From contig NZ_WUMO01000001.1 of NCBI RefSeq assembly GCF_009826975.1, forward strand, positions 434,001 to 498,000: 64,000 nucleotides of DNA. The letters run 5' to 3'. The translations under genes and the position numbers were made by a program. Positions 9,553 through 18,929 of the stretch are shown here, in pieces. This DNA comes from Flavobacterium sp. HBTb2-11-1 (GTDB lineage Bacteria > Bacteroidota > Bacteroidia > Flavobacteriales > Flavobacteriaceae). The notes under the pieces are model-generated. The model was given only the letters and a program-made list of their open reading frames with translations. It had not been told where the DNA came from and did not search any database. Numbering within the stretch: the stretch's first letter is position 1; every line of letters begins with the position of its first letter.

Positions 9553-9737
9553 CTAAATCGAAACAGAGAATTTGATTATTTTTATTAGTGTTTATTTAAC
9601 ATTTATTAAAAAATCAGCCATTTATTGTTAATTTGATTTTAATGCTTATAACTTGGTTTTTAATTCATTAAAAATTTTTATTGAATTCTTTTTTTGTGTT
9701 ATTTTAGTTTTATTAACATAACCAAACCCTAAATTAT

Positions 9738-10184
9738 ATGCCTAAAAAATTACTCATCCTACTATTATTTTTAAGTCCATTTTGTATGAATTCTCAAAAT
9801 ATAATTTGGAAAACCGACATTAATGATGCTGTAGCCGTAAGTGCAGAAAAAAGAAAACCGTTATTGATTTTTTTTACTGCTCAAGGCGTAAGTCCTCAAC
9901 TTCAAAATGAAATTTTTGCTACCCGAGATTTTGAAGAATGGTCGCGAAATGTCATATTGGTAAAACTAGACCTTTCAGATTCTTCAGCTTCTGATGCTGT
10001 TAAAGAACAAAACCTAATGTTGAAGAATGCTTTCGGTATAGAAGATATTCCTCAAGTGTGCTTTTCTGAGGTAACGGTCAGAAAAGGAAAGACAAACTTT
10101 AATAAGTTAGGAATTATTGGCTATACAGGGTCTGGCGTTAAAAGTTGGATTTCTGAATCCAATTCAATTTTAAATCCAGAATAA
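9738..10184 (+). CDS. Thioredoxin-fold protein lacking CxxC (third copy)
   Basis: A 148-residue paralog, closest to the second copy. The signal peptide ends near residue 20. The active-site region reads TAQGVSPQLQNE, again without cysteines, and the cis-proline region is DIPQVCF with one Cys. It shares the 'DLSDSSASD' loop type with copy two, so the cysteine loss predates their split. It is followed by a terminator that overlaps the end of comEC. Confidence 0.82.
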   Translation: MPKKLLILLLFLSPFCMNSQNIIWKTDINDAVAVSAEKRKPLLIFFTAQGVSPQLQNEIFATRDFEEWSRNVILVKLDLSDSSASDAVKEQNLMLKNAFGIEDIPQVCFSEVTVRKGKTNFNKLGIIGYTGSGVKSWISESNSILNPE

Positions 10185-10186
10185 AA

Positions 10187-12217
10187 TTATAATTGATAGT
10201 ATCCCTTTTCTTTTGTTGAATGAAAAGGGATATTTTTTTTAAGACAGCTGTTTCTCCAGTATTTCTGAATTGAATTGGAATTCGAACCGTCAGCTATCAC
10301 GATTTTTGGATGAATATGCAGTAACAGTCGATCTAGATTTATTCTCGAGGTTTGGGTAATAATTAGAATGTCTGGCTGAATTTTTTCTGAGAAAGCTTTA
10401 GTACTATCAATTATTAAAATTTTAGTATTTTTAAAGTAAAGCACATTTTTAATCTCTTTGATTTTAGACAAAGTAATTGAATTTCCAACGAGGTAAGAAT
10501 TTATATTTCTTTTATTCATGTTTTTATCTATAATATTTCTACTATAGAATACTATGTTTCTTCCTAAACGCTCAGAAATAATCGTATTCTTTTTTTCATT
10601 GTAAACGATTAACTCTTCTTCGGTTTCAGTTTCGGCCTTAGTAAAAATGAAAGCAAGTTGGATTGAGATAATTGAAACAAGCACTAAAGTCAATTTGTTA
10701 AAGCTTGGTTTTTTAATCCAGACTACCGTACAAATTATGAAGAATGAGAATGCCCACAAGTGATATAAATTAAAGCTGATGTCTCGAATAACAAATGAGT
10801 CGACAGAAGCAACTGCATGAATCATGAAATTTAGCAAATAAATGCTTTTCTCAAAAATCATTATCATGAATAATGGCGGGCTTGTAAAAATAGCGATAAT
10901 CATAACTACAATTCCTGCAATCATAATGAATGATAAGACAGGTAATATAATAATGTTTGTGACAAAAAATAAACCGGGAAATTGATGGAAATAGTAAAGG
11001 CATAAAGGCAAAGTGCCAATTTGTGCAGCAAAAGAAACGGTGAGAGCTTCCCAAATGTAAATGATTATCTTGTGTTTCGGTTTATAGATGTTTTTTAAAA
11101 TGGGATGTAGCCAAAGTATAAAAAATAATGCGATGTAACTTAATTGAAAACCGACATCAAATAAGAAATAGGGTTCAAAAAGTAAAATCAATAAAATAGA
11201 AACTAGTAAAGTATGATAGATATTGCCGTTTCGGCGTAAATGACTTCCAATTGCAACAAAAGAGAACATAACTACTGATCTCAAAACGGAAGGAGATAAA
11301 CCAGAAATTATGGCAAAACCTGTTAAAGAAATTAGAATTGAAGTCAGTTTTAAAAAAGAGCCTTTTCTTGTGTTGGGAATAGGTTTTAAAATGAAAGTGA
11401 TGAAAAGCATTATAAAGCCCACATGAAGCCCCGAAACAGATAAAATATGCGTAGCTCCAGAATATTGATAATCTTGGATAATATCTTGTGAAATCTCTTG
11501 CTGCTGCCCTAAAATTAAAGCCAAAGCAACATTCATTTCAGCTGTATTAAATTTTGATTTTTCAAGATTGGAAATTATTCTCGAATGCAATTTTGCGTAA
11601 TAATACCAAATGTCTTTTTGAACCGTTTTGCTGACCGAAATTTCTTTTTTCTGGCAATAGATCTGAGCATAGATTTGTTTGTCTGCTAAATATTTGCTGT
11701 AATCAAACTGATTCGGATTTTTACTGGGTTTGTTTTGCTTTAAAATGGTTTGAATTTTAATGCTATTCCCTACAATTAATGGGTTTTGAATGCTATCTTT
11801 CTGAACGTTTACAATTATTTTTCCCGAATAAGCTTTTCCTGAAATTGTTTTCACAAGACCAATGTAACGATCGCTATAATCGTTGCTCTTTAATTTTTCT
11901 CTTAAAATTAATGTGATAAATTCGGGATTTTTGAAAGCTATTTTACAATGCGTGTAATTGCTTTTTTGAAGACTTTGCGTGTGGCAGAAAAGTGTCAATG
12001 CTCCAATAAAGAAAGACAAAACATAACAGGTGTTTCCAAATAAAATAGATTTCTTATTATGCTTTAAATTCCAAAAGAAGGCACCGCAAAATGCTATAAA
12101 GCTAACTAAAACCCAAAAGGCAATAATCGAAATAGAAAAATGCAGGTAATAAGAAGCGATTATGCCAAGAATAAACGCAAGTGTGATTTTTACTAACGGA
12201 AAATCTAATACTTTCAT
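10187..12217 (-). CDS. comEC: ComEC/Rec2 DNA-uptake channel
   Basis: A 676-residue inner-membrane protein expected to carry single-stranded DNA into the cell during natural transformation. N-terminal helices (about 5-80) precede a soluble region. The Competence domain (about 220-510) contains the typical 'HILSVSGLHVG' motif. The C-terminal part (about 535-676) sits where other ComEC proteins have a metallo-beta-lactamase domain, but no HxHxDH motif is visible, so the nuclease-like function appears lost or absent. It is the last gene of the surE-lpxB operon, 52 bp after the NlpC/P60 gene. Confidence 0.88.
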   Translation of the reverse strand: MKVLDFPLVKITLAFILGIIASYYLHFSISIIAFWVLVSFIAFCGAFFWNLKHNKKSILFGNTCYVLSFFIGALTLFCHTQSLQKSNYTHCKIAFKNPEFITLILREKLKSNDYSDRYIGLVKTISGKAYSGKIIVNVQKDSIQNPLIVGNSIKIQTILKQNKPSKNPNQFDYSKYLADKQIYAQIYCQKKEISVSKTVQKDIWYYYAKLHSRIISNLEKSKFNTAEMNVALALILGQQQEISQDIIQDYQYSGATHILSVSGLHVGFIMLFITFILKPIPNTRKGSFLKLTSILISLTGFAIISGLSPSVLRSVVMFSFVAIGSHLRRNGNIYHTLLVSILLILLFEPYFLFDVGFQLSYIALFFILWLHPILKNIYKPKHKIIIYIWEALTVSFAAQIGTLPLCLYYFHQFPGLFFVTNIIILPVLSFIMIAGIVVMIIAIFTSPPLFMIMIFEKSIYLLNFMIHAVASVDSFVIRDISFNLYHLWAFSFFIICTVVWIKKPSFNKLTLVLVSIISIQLAFIFTKAETETEEELIVYNEKKNTIISERLGRNIVFYSRNIIDKNMNKRNINSYLVGNSITLSKIKEIKNVLYFKNTKILIIDSTKAFSEKIQPDILIITQTSRINLDRLLLHIHPKIVIADGSNSNSIQKYWRNSCLKKNIPFHSTKEKGYYQL
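10200..10240 (+). terminator. Terminator overlapping the comEC 3' end
   Basis: TATCCCTTTTC (10200-10210) pairs with GAAAAGGGATA (10222-10232), followed by eight Ts. It serves the third thioredoxin-like gene on plus. The same bases encode the last residues of ComEC (KEKGYYQL) on minus. Confidence 0.75.
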
Positions 12218-12269
12218 GGCATAAAAGTATTAAATATTTGTAAGAAAAATAACAAATAAAATGAATTTT

Positions 12270-12755
12270 TTAAGGAATTACTCTATTTACCTGTTCGAAA
12301 GAATTCTTGTAATAAGGTTCTTTGGTAGAAGAAATAATAACTCCTTTTGAGGTTGACGAATGTACAAATTTTACTTCATCAGAATTGGCTTCTGTAATTA
12401 ATCCGACATGGTTAATTTGTCTGCTTTTATTGGTTTTAAAGAAGATTAGATCGCCTTTTCGGGCATCGTTTAACGGAATTACTTTTCCAATTTTTGCTTG
12501 CTCATAAGAACTTCTCGGAAGTTGTATATTTTCACTTTCAAATGTAGTATAAACCAATCCGGAACAATCAAATCCGTTTTTTGTAGTTCCTCCAGCTTTG
12601 TAGCGCACGCCAATATTGTCGGTTGCTTTTTCAATTAAATTATTTACCAACGATCTGTTTTCTTTTTTAGATTCGTTTTTGTTTGCAACAGAAGAAGTTG
12701 ATTTACAAGAAGTAAAAGCAATTGCTAAAAGCAGAAAAAGGAGTATTCTTTTCAA
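12270..12755 (-). CDS. NlpC/P60 cysteine peptidase lipoprotein
   Basis: A 161-residue lipoprotein with lipobox ending at Cys17 (FTSC). The NlpC/P60 domain covers about 37-161 and has the catalytic residues Cys64 in DCSGLV, His116 in NHVGL and a third polar residue, His132. It probably cuts peptide stems of peptidoglycan. The start is TTG: no ATG is in frame before the lpxB stop codon, which lies 6 bp upstream in the same frame. Tight spacing indicates one operon with lpxB. Confidence 0.9.
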   Translation of the reverse strand: MKRILLFLLLAIAFTSCKSTSSVANKNESKKENRSLVNNLIEKATDNIGVRYKAGGTTKNGFDCSGLVYTTFESENIQLPRSSYEQAKIGKVIPLNDARKGDLIFFKTNKSRQINHVGLITEANSDEVKFVHSSTSKGVIISSTKEPYYKNSFEQVNRVIP

Positions 12756-12761
12756 AATAGA

Positions 12762-13883
12762 TTAATTAGTTTGTTTTAAATCGGCAACAATGAGTTTCGC
12801 TGTATTCTTACTTGCGCCAACTCCGCCAAGTTTTTGTTCTAATATATCGTAATTTTGCAGTACTTTATTGCGATAGTCAGGCTCTAATAATTTTTGGAGC
12901 TCTTCTTTAATTCGTTTTTTATTACAATCTCCCTGAATTAATTCCGTCACAACTTCTTGATCCATAATCAAATTGACAAGAGAAATATATTTTAAAGTGA
13001 TAATGCGTTTTGCAATCTGATATGAAACTTCACTTCCTTTATAGCAAACAACTTCAGGAACTTTAAAAAGAGCTGTTTCAAGAGTCGCCGTTCCAGAAGT
13101 TACCAAAGCGGCTGTCGAAGAACGAAGCAAATCGTACGTTTTATTGGAAACAAATGCAATGTTTTTATTTTTTAAGAATTGCTGATAAAATTCGTATTCC
13201 TGACTTGGAGCTCCAGCAATAACAAATTCGTAATCCTGAAAATCATCAACAACGCTCAGCATTACACTCAGCATTTTGGTAATTTCTTGTTTGCGGCTTC
13301 CAGGTAAAACTGCAATGATTGGTTTTTCGCCTAGATTATTTTCTTTTCTAAATAAAGCTTCATCAAAGGCAGGCTGATTCTGAATCGCATCGATAAGCGG
13401 ATGCCCAACGAAATCTACCGGGAAATGATGTTTGTCTTCGTAAAAGCTTTTCTCAAAAGGCAATATTACATACATCTTATCGACGTCTTGCTTGATCGCT
13501 TTAATTCGGTTTTCTTTCCAAGCCCAAATTTGAGGAGAAATATAATAATGTGTTTTATAGCCTAATTCTTTTGCCCATTTTGCAATACGCATATTAAAAC
13601 CCGGGTAATCAATAAAAATGATGACATCTGGTTTGAACTCCGTGATGTCTTTTTTACATATTTTAATATTGTTTAAAATGGTTTTTAAATTGAAAACCAC
13701 TTCAATAAAGCCCATAAAAGCCAAGTCGCGATAATGTTTTACCAGAGTTCCACCTGCTTTTTGCATTAAATCTCCTCCCCAAAATCTAATTTCTGCTTCG
13801 GGATCTTCAACATATAATGCCTTCATTAAATTTGAACCATGTAAATCTCCAGAGGCTTCTCCTGCAATTATGTAATACTTCAT
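12762..13883 (-). CDS. lpxB: Lipid-A-disaccharide synthase
   Basis: A 373-residue peripheral inner-membrane glycosyltransferase of the GT19 family. It joins UDP-2,3-diacylglucosamine and lipid X to make the lipid A disaccharide. The N-terminal GEASGDLHG (8-16) and the central LPGSRKQEI motif are diagnostic. The usual family length is about 380. Lipid A genes more often cluster with lpxD/fabZ; here it sits in an operon with surE. Confidence 0.96.
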   Translation of the reverse strand: MKYYIIAGEASGDLHGSNLMKALYVEDPEAEIRFWGGDLMQKAGGTLVKHYRDLAFMGFIEVVFNLKTILNNIKICKKDITEFKPDVIIFIDYPGFNMRIAKWAKELGYKTHYYISPQIWAWKENRIKAIKQDVDKMYVILPFEKSFYEDKHHFPVDFVGHPLIDAIQNQPAFDEALFRKENNLGEKPIIAVLPGSRKQEITKMLSVMLSVVDDFQDYEFVIAGAPSQEYEFYQQFLKNKNIAFVSNKTYDLLRSSTAALVTSGTATLETALFKVPEVVCYKGSEVSYQIAKRIITLKYISLVNLIMDQEVVTELIQGDCNKKRIKEELQKLLEPDYRNKVLQNYDILEQKLGGVGASKNTAKLIVADLKQTN

Positions 13884-13885
13884 GT

Positions 13886-13948
13886 TGGTTTTTTTGTAAA
13901 TGTGCTAAGTTGTAAATCCGCGAAAGCGCTAACCTCGCAAAGATAAGA
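13886..13948. repeat. GCGCTAA/CGCAAAG-type intergenic words
   Basis: The 66-bp spacer between lpxB and the next gene contains words such as CGCGAAAGCGCTAA and CTCGCAAAG. They resemble the longer block at 18930-19090. No coding sense. Confidence 0.3.
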
Positions 13949-13949
13949 T

Positions 13950-14219
13950 TTAAATAACTAATGTCGAAATTGCCAATACAATCACGGCTAAAATCACACC
14001 TCGAGCCATGTATTCTTTGTTTCTTTTTAAAAGAATAGCAAATACACCAAGGTCTAAAAGTGTTCCTATGGTAATTATTTTTCCGAGATATCCGTATTCT
14101 CGAATCATTTTAAATCCTGATGAAATATCAAATGTGGTAAAAAATGTAATGAACAGATAGCTTCCTAGAAGAGCCGTAAAAATTCCGATTAAAAAACCGA
14201 TTAGTATTTCTTTAGTCAT
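13950..14219 (-). CDS. Small membrane protein of unknown function
   Basis: An 89-residue protein with three hydrophobic segments (about 4-27, 44-63 and 70-88) and no recognised domain. It overlaps the end of surE by 8 bp, so translation is coupled. The place between surE and lpxB suggests an envelope role, but nothing in the sequence defines it. Confidence 0.8.
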   Translation of the reverse strand: MTKEILIGFLIGIFTALLGSYLFITFFTTFDISSGFKMIREYGYLGKIITIGTLLDLGVFAILLKRNKEYMARGVILAVIVLAISTLVI

Positions 14220-14991
14220 TTAATTTCCAAGTATTAAGTTGCTGAATAGAGTGATGGGCAGTCAAGTCAAATTGTACCGGAACCACTGAAATATATCCGT
14301 TTGCCAAAGCCCATTCGTCGGTATCTTCGCCTTTGTCTTCGTTTACAAATTTGCCCGCAAGCCAGTAATAATCTTTTCCGAAGGGAGTTTGTCTTTTGTC
14401 AAATTTCTGCGCATAATAAGCTTTCGCTTGACGACAAACTTTAATTCCTTTAATTTCAGATTCTTTTAATTTTGGAAAGTTGACGTTTAAAACTACTCCT
14501 GGAGGCAGTTTATTAGCCAGAGTTTCTAAAGCAATTTTTTTTACAAAAGATTTGATCGGCTCAAAATCAGCGTTCCAATCAAAATCTAAAAGAGAGAATC
14601 CTATTGCCTGAATGCCTTCTATTCCAGCTTCGACAGCTGCACTCATAGTTCCAGAATAAATGACATTGATAGACGAATTTGATCCATGGTTGATTCCTGA
14701 AACGCATAAATCTGGTTTGCGTTTTAAGATTTCGTTTACTGCCAATTTTACACAATCCACAGGAGTTCCAGAACAGCTGTATTCTGCAATTGTGTCATCG
14801 TCTTTCGAAATTTTATCTATAAATAAGGTATTGTTGACTGTGATGGCGTGCCCCATTGCGCTTTGAGGTTTGTCTGGTGCAACAACGATGACATCGCCTA
14901 TGGTTTCCATGACACTGATAAGGGCTCTAATTCCAGGAGCCAAAATACCATCATCGTTAGTTACTAATATTAGTGGTTTCTCAGCTTTCAT
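14212..14991 (-). CDS. surE: 5'/3'-nucleotidase SurE
   Basis: A 259-residue cytosolic metal-dependent nucleotidase that removes phosphate from nucleoside monophosphates. The acidic metal site VTNDDG is at about 10-15, with SGTPVDCV and SGINHGSN further on, all SurE signatures. It is the first gene of a five-gene operon ending in comEC. Confidence 0.95.
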   Translation of the reverse strand: MKAEKPLILVTNDDGILAPGIRALISVMETIGDVIVVAPDKPQSAMGHAITVNNTLFIDKISKDDDTIAEYSCSGTPVDCVKLAVNEILKRKPDLCVSGINHGSNSSINVIYSGTMSAAVEAGIEGIQAIGFSLLDFDWNADFEPIKSFVKKIALETLANKLPPGVVLNVNFPKLKESEIKGIKVCRQAKAYYAQKFDKRQTPFGKDYYWLAGKFVNEDKGEDTDEWALANGYISVVPVQFDLTAHHSIQQLNTWKLND

Positions 14992-15037
14992 TTAATAAAT
15001 ATTATGTGTAATTTTAACAATTGTAAGATTTTAAAAA

Positions 15038-15045
15038 CAAATTTA
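15038..15045 (-). promoter_or_regulatory. Candidate -7 box for surE operon
   Basis: Exact TAAATTTG on minus, 46 nt before the surE ATG. The nearest TTG lies about 25 nt upstream, a little far. Confidence 0.35.
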
Positions 15046-15110
15046 ATCACAGATTCTTCAGGATAAGTCACAAATCCTGCAAAATTTGTCAACTAAGGTA
15101 AAGAACTTTT

Positions 15111-15138
15111 TTGCGAATTAAACATTTTTATATCTTTA
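15111..15138 (+). promoter_or_regulatory. Candidate promoter for C-terminal processing protease
   Basis: TTG (15111-15113) is 17 nt upstream of TATCTTTA (15131-15138), one base off the TAnnTTTG consensus. It leaves a leader of about 60 nt before the ATG. Confidence 0.45.
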
Positions 15139-15204
15139 ACAAAAAATTATCGAAGCGTTAGCTCTCGTGGCATAGTTTTTAACGTAACTTAGATAAAAAA
15201 ATTG

Positions 15205-17388
15205 ATGAATGCTATTATAAAGTTTATGAAAAGAAATTATAAGATACTCATAGCCGTATTGTGCTTATCGCTTACCTTGTTTGCATTTAAGATGAATGCC
15301 GATAGGACAATCGACCCAGATCCGAATAGAGACAAGACACTTTTAGAATTATTAGCATTTGTTATTGAAAAAGGGCATTATAGTCCAGCAGAAATAAATG
15401 ATGAATTTTCAAAAGGCATTTTTAAGGATTATATTGACGCTCTAGACCCTTCAAAAAGATTTTTCCTGCAGTCAGATATTGACGAGTTCAAACAATATGA
15501 ATTAATGCTTGATGATCAATTTTTGAATAAAGATATTACTTTCTTTAACCTTACTTATACTAGGTTGATGAAGCGTATGGAGGAAAGTAAAAAACGTTAT
15601 AAAACAATTTTAGCTCAGCCTTTTAATTATAATGTTGACGAGACTTTTAATGCAGATTATGAGCACATTCCGTATGCAAAAAACTTAACGGAGCTTAATG
15701 AAAGATGGAGAAAACAAATTAAATTATCGACTCTTTCCTCTTTAGTGACCAAACAAAAAATTGAAGAAGAAAAGAAGAAAAAAGACCCAGCTTACAAAGA
15801 GAAATCTTTTGAAACTTTAGAAAAAGAAACTCGCGAAAGCTCTTTAAAATCGCTAGATGATAATTTTGGTGTAATTAAAGATTTGAATAGAGAATACTGG
15901 TTTTCTGTGTATTTGAATTCGATTATGGCTCGTTTTGACCCGCATACAAGTTATTTTGCACCAGAAGAAAAAGATCGTTTTGATGTAAATATTAGTGGAA
16001 AACTAGAAGGTATTGGAGCTCGTTTGACTAAGAAAAACGATTTTACTCAAATTGACGAGTTAATTTCTGGAGGTCCAGCCTGGAAAGGAAAACAGCTTGA
16101 GGCTGGTGATTTAATCTTGAAAGTTGCTCAAGGAAATGAGGAACCTGTAGATGTTGTGGGTATGCGTTTGGATGATGTCGTGAAAAAAATTAAAGGTCAT
16201 AAAGGAACTGAAGTAAAACTGACAGTTAAAAAAGTTGATGGTTCTATTAAAGTAATTTCTATCATTCGTGATGTTGTTGAAATTGAAGAAACGTATGCAA
16301 AATCTAGTGTTGTTGAGAAAAACGGCTTGAAATATGGAGTAATTTATCTTCCTAAATTCTATATCGACTTTGAAAATAAAGACGGACGTGATGCAGGAAA
16401 AGATATTGCTCGTGAAGTAGAAAGATTGAAACAAGAAAACGTTAATGGTATTGTTCTAGACGTTCGCGATGATGGTGGAGGATCTCTTTCTACAGTTGTT
16501 GATATTGCTGGTTTATTTATCGAAGACGGACCAATTGTTCAGGTGAAATCTGCTGGTAAAAAGAAAGAAGTTTTATACGATAAGGATAAAAAAATCGAAT
16601 GGGATGGTCCATTGGTTATCATGGTGAACAGTTTTTCTGCTTCGGCGTCTGAAATTTTAGCTGCTGCCATTCAAGATTACAAACGTGGTGTAATTATCGG
16701 AAGCAAACAAACTTACGGAAAAGGAACTGTACAAAATGTACTTGATTTAAATCAGTTTGTGCGTAATGCCAATTATGGTGATCTAGGAGCATTGAAAATT
16801 ACAGGGCAGAAGTTTTATAGAATTAATGGTGGTTCTACTCAGTTAGAAGGAGTTCATAGTGATGTTGTGATGCCAGATCGTTATGCTTACTTGAAAATGG
16901 GTGAGAGAGATATTGATAATGCAATGCCTTGGGATAAAATTGATCCCGCTGATTATAGTACTTGGACTTCTAATGAAAACTTTACTAAAGCTATCAATAA
17001 CAGCAGAAACAGAATTGCACAAAATCCTCAATTCAAATTAATTGATGATAATGCAAAATGGATTGATGTCAAGAATAAAGAAAATGTATACAGCTTGAAT
17101 ATTAAGAGTTTTAAAGAAACTCAGGAGCAAGTTGAAAATGAAGGAAAAAAATATAAGCCAATTTCTGATTACAAAAACAATCTGATTTTTAAATCGCTTC
17201 CTTATGAAGAAGAAGAAATGAAAGCAGATGCTTCTTTAAAAGAGAAAAGAGATGCATGGCACCAAGCTTTGTCTAAAGATGTTTATGTAGAAGAGGCATT
17301 AAATGTATTGGATGATTTACAAACTAAAAGTTTGGTAAAAAATACAGTTAATCCTAAAATGAAAAAGGATAAACTAGTGAAGTCTTAA
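15205..17388 (+). CDS. C-terminal processing peptidase (S41, Prc/Tsp type)
   Basis: A 727-residue periplasmic protease. A membrane anchor or signal peptide lies at about 10-30, an N-terminal helical domain with the DPxxxFF motif at 60-240, a PDZ domain at about 250-330, and the S41 domain follows. The catalytic dyad is Ser in the FSASASE box (about 477-483) and Lys506 in YGKGTV. The C-terminal region (about 570-727) matches the extended Prc type. It trims or degrades envelope proteins. I chose ATG at 15205 over the TTG one codon earlier; an ATG at MKRNYKIL is another option. Confidence 0.93.
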   Translation: MNAIIKFMKRNYKILIAVLCLSLTLFAFKMNADRTIDPDPNRDKTLLELLAFVIEKGHYSPAEINDEFSKGIFKDYIDALDPSKRFFLQSDIDEFKQYELMLDDQFLNKDITFFNLTYTRLMKRMEESKKRYKTILAQPFNYNVDETFNADYEHIPYAKNLTELNERWRKQIKLSTLSSLVTKQKIEEEKKKKDPAYKEKSFETLEKETRESSLKSLDDNFGVIKDLNREYWFSVYLNSIMARFDPHTSYFAPEEKDRFDVNISGKLEGIGARLTKKNDFTQIDELISGGPAWKGKQLEAGDLILKVAQGNEEPVDVVGMRLDDVVKKIKGHKGTEVKLTVKKVDGSIKVISIIRDVVEIEETYAKSSVVEKNGLKYGVIYLPKFYIDFENKDGRDAGKDIAREVERLKQENVNGIVLDVRDDGGGSLSTVVDIAGLFIEDGPIVQVKSAGKKKEVLYDKDKKIEWDGPLVIMVNSFSASASEILAAAIQDYKRGVIIGSKQTYGKGTVQNVLDLNQFVRNANYGDLGALKITGQKFYRINGGSTQLEGVHSDVVMPDRYAYLKMGERDIDNAMPWDKIDPADYSTWTSNENFTKAINNSRNRIAQNPQFKLIDDNAKWIDVKNKENVYSLNIKSFKETQEQVENEGKKYKPISDYKNNLIFKSLPYEEEEMKADASLKEKRDAWHQALSKDVYVEEALNVLDDLQTKSLVKNTVNPKMKKDKLVKS

Positions 17389-17413
17389 GTTCGAATAGAA
17401 TTTAATTTGTTTA

Positions 17414-17453
17414 AAAACGCTCTATAAATTTTGAATTTATGGAGCGTTTTTTT
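17414..17453 (+). terminator. Rho-independent terminator
   Basis: A 17-bp arm starting AAAACGCTC (17414-17430) pairs with AATTTATGGAGCGTTTT (17434-17450), with one mismatch, then Ts. It ends the protease gene. Confidence 0.88.
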
Positions 17454-17480
17454 GTAAGTTAGCTTTTAAAAAATAGAAGG

Positions 17481-18266
17481 ATGAAAGGTTATTTAGGTTT
17501 GATTTTGCTTGGTTTTGCATTACTATCATGTAAAAAAGAAGACGCAAAAAATACTAAAGAGATAAATAGTAATGAAATGGTTACTTTTAAAGGGAATTCT
17601 ACTCACAAAGATTCCTTATATACCATTGCTTATCTCCCGACTTCGACAACCAAACAGATTGTAAAACATCAATATTACACACTTTCGTATAACGAAAAAT
17701 TTGAACAAGCAGAATGGGTTGCTTATGAATTGAAAAAGGAATATCTGAAAAATAATGATTACAAAAGACCTTATTTTATTGAAGATCCAAAAGTAACTAC
17801 AGGTTCTGCTGATTGGAGAAATTATAAAAAATCAGGTTATGATAAAGGGCATCTTTGTCCTGCTGGAGATATGGAATTCAGTAAAGAGGCATACAATGAT
17901 ACTTTTTATACGTCGAATATTTCTCCTCAAAAAAAAGAATTTAATGCCGGAATTTGGAATAGAATCGAGCAGAAAACTCGCTATTGGGCGGGAAAATACA
18001 ATGATATTTATGTCGTAACTGGCGGAATTGCAAAAGATTCAGACGAAAAAATAGGAACCGAAAAAGTGGCTGTCCCCAAGTATTTCTATAAAATTGTTTT
18101 AGCTAGAAATGGTAAAGAGCACAAGGCAATTGCTTTCTTGGTTCCAAACGAGAAAAGTGATAAATCAATTTATGATTTTGTTGTTCCGATCGAAACTTTA
18201 GAAAAAATGACTGGAATTGATTTCTTTCCGAATCTTAAAAACCTAAAAAGTAGTAAGGACTTTTAG
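17481..18266 (+). CDS. DNA/RNA non-specific endonuclease lipoprotein
   Basis: A 261-residue lipoprotein with lipobox ending LLSC17. The NUC (beta-beta-alpha-metal) domain covers about 65-245. The DRGH-type motif reads D121-K-G-H124 with His124 as general base, and the metal-binding Asn160 and Glu163 are in IWNRIE. It probably digests extracellular or periplasmic nucleic acid for nutrients. Its last 24 bp overlap the end of rpe on the other strand. Confidence 0.92.
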   Translation: MKGYLGLILLGFALLSCKKEDAKNTKEINSNEMVTFKGNSTHKDSLYTIAYLPTSTTKQIVKHQYYTLSYNEKFEQAEWVAYELKKEYLKNNDYKRPYFIEDPKVTTGSADWRNYKKSGYDKGHLCPAGDMEFSKEAYNDTFYTSNISPQKKEFNAGIWNRIEQKTRYWAGKYNDIYVVTGGIAKDSDEKIGTEKVAVPKYFYKIVLARNGKEHKAIAFLVPNEKSDKSIYDFVVPIETLEKMTGIDFFPNLKNLKSSKDF

Positions 18267-18905
18267 GTCTGCGATTGTTTGTGTTGGGTTTTCAGCTTTA
18301 AAAACAAAGCTTCCAGCAACTAAAACATCTGCGCCTGCTTCTACTAATTGTTTTGCATTTTTGCTGGTCACACCGCCATCAATTTCTATTAATGTTGAAG
18401 CGTTCTTACGTGTTATCAGCGCTTTTAGTTTCTTTACTTTGTCATAAGTGTTTTCAATGAATGACTGTCCGCCAAATCCTGGATTTACACTCATAATGCA
18501 GACTACATCAATATCGTTTATAATATCTTCCAATAAATCCACATTAGTATGCGGATTCATGGCTACACCTGCTTTCATTCCTTCCGCTTTAATTGCTTGC
18601 AGTGTTCTGTGTAAATGTGTGCAAGCTTCGTAATGAACAGTCAATCCATTTGCACCTAAATCTGCAAAAGTTTTAATGTAGCGATCCGGTTCAATAATCA
18701 TTAAATGTACATCGATATATTTTTTGGCATGTTTTGAAATAGCTTCTAAAACTGGCATTCCAAAAGAGATATTCGGAACAAAAACTCCATCCATAATATC
18801 GATATGAAACCAATCAGCTTGACTGTTATTAATCATTTCGACATCGCGTTGCAGATTACCAAAATCGGCAGCAAGAACTGAAGGAGCAATAAGTGTATTT
18901 TTCAT
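18243..18905 (-). CDS. rpe: Ribulose-phosphate 3-epimerase
   Basis: A 220-residue TIM-barrel enzyme that interconverts ribulose-5-phosphate and xylulose-5-phosphate in the pentose phosphate pathway. Family motifs are visible: APSVLAADFGNL at the start, HIDIMDGVFVPN, the MSVNPGFGGQ loop and EIDGGV. I start at the ATG at 18905. The frame stays open to 19019, but that part lies in an intergenic repeat and does not look like protein. Confidence 0.96.
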   Translation of the reverse strand: MKNTLIAPSVLAADFGNLQRDVEMINNSQADWFHIDIMDGVFVPNISFGMPVLEAISKHAKKYIDVHLMIIEPDRYIKTFADLGANGLTVHYEACTHLHRTLQAIKAEGMKAGVAMNPHTNVDLLEDIINDIDVVCIMSVNPGFGGQSFIENTYDKVKKLKALITRKNASTLIEIDGGVTSKNAKQLVEAGADVLVAGSFVFKAENPTQTIADLKVLTTF

Positions 18906-18929
18906 TGTATGAGTTGTGTGTTGTTTTAT

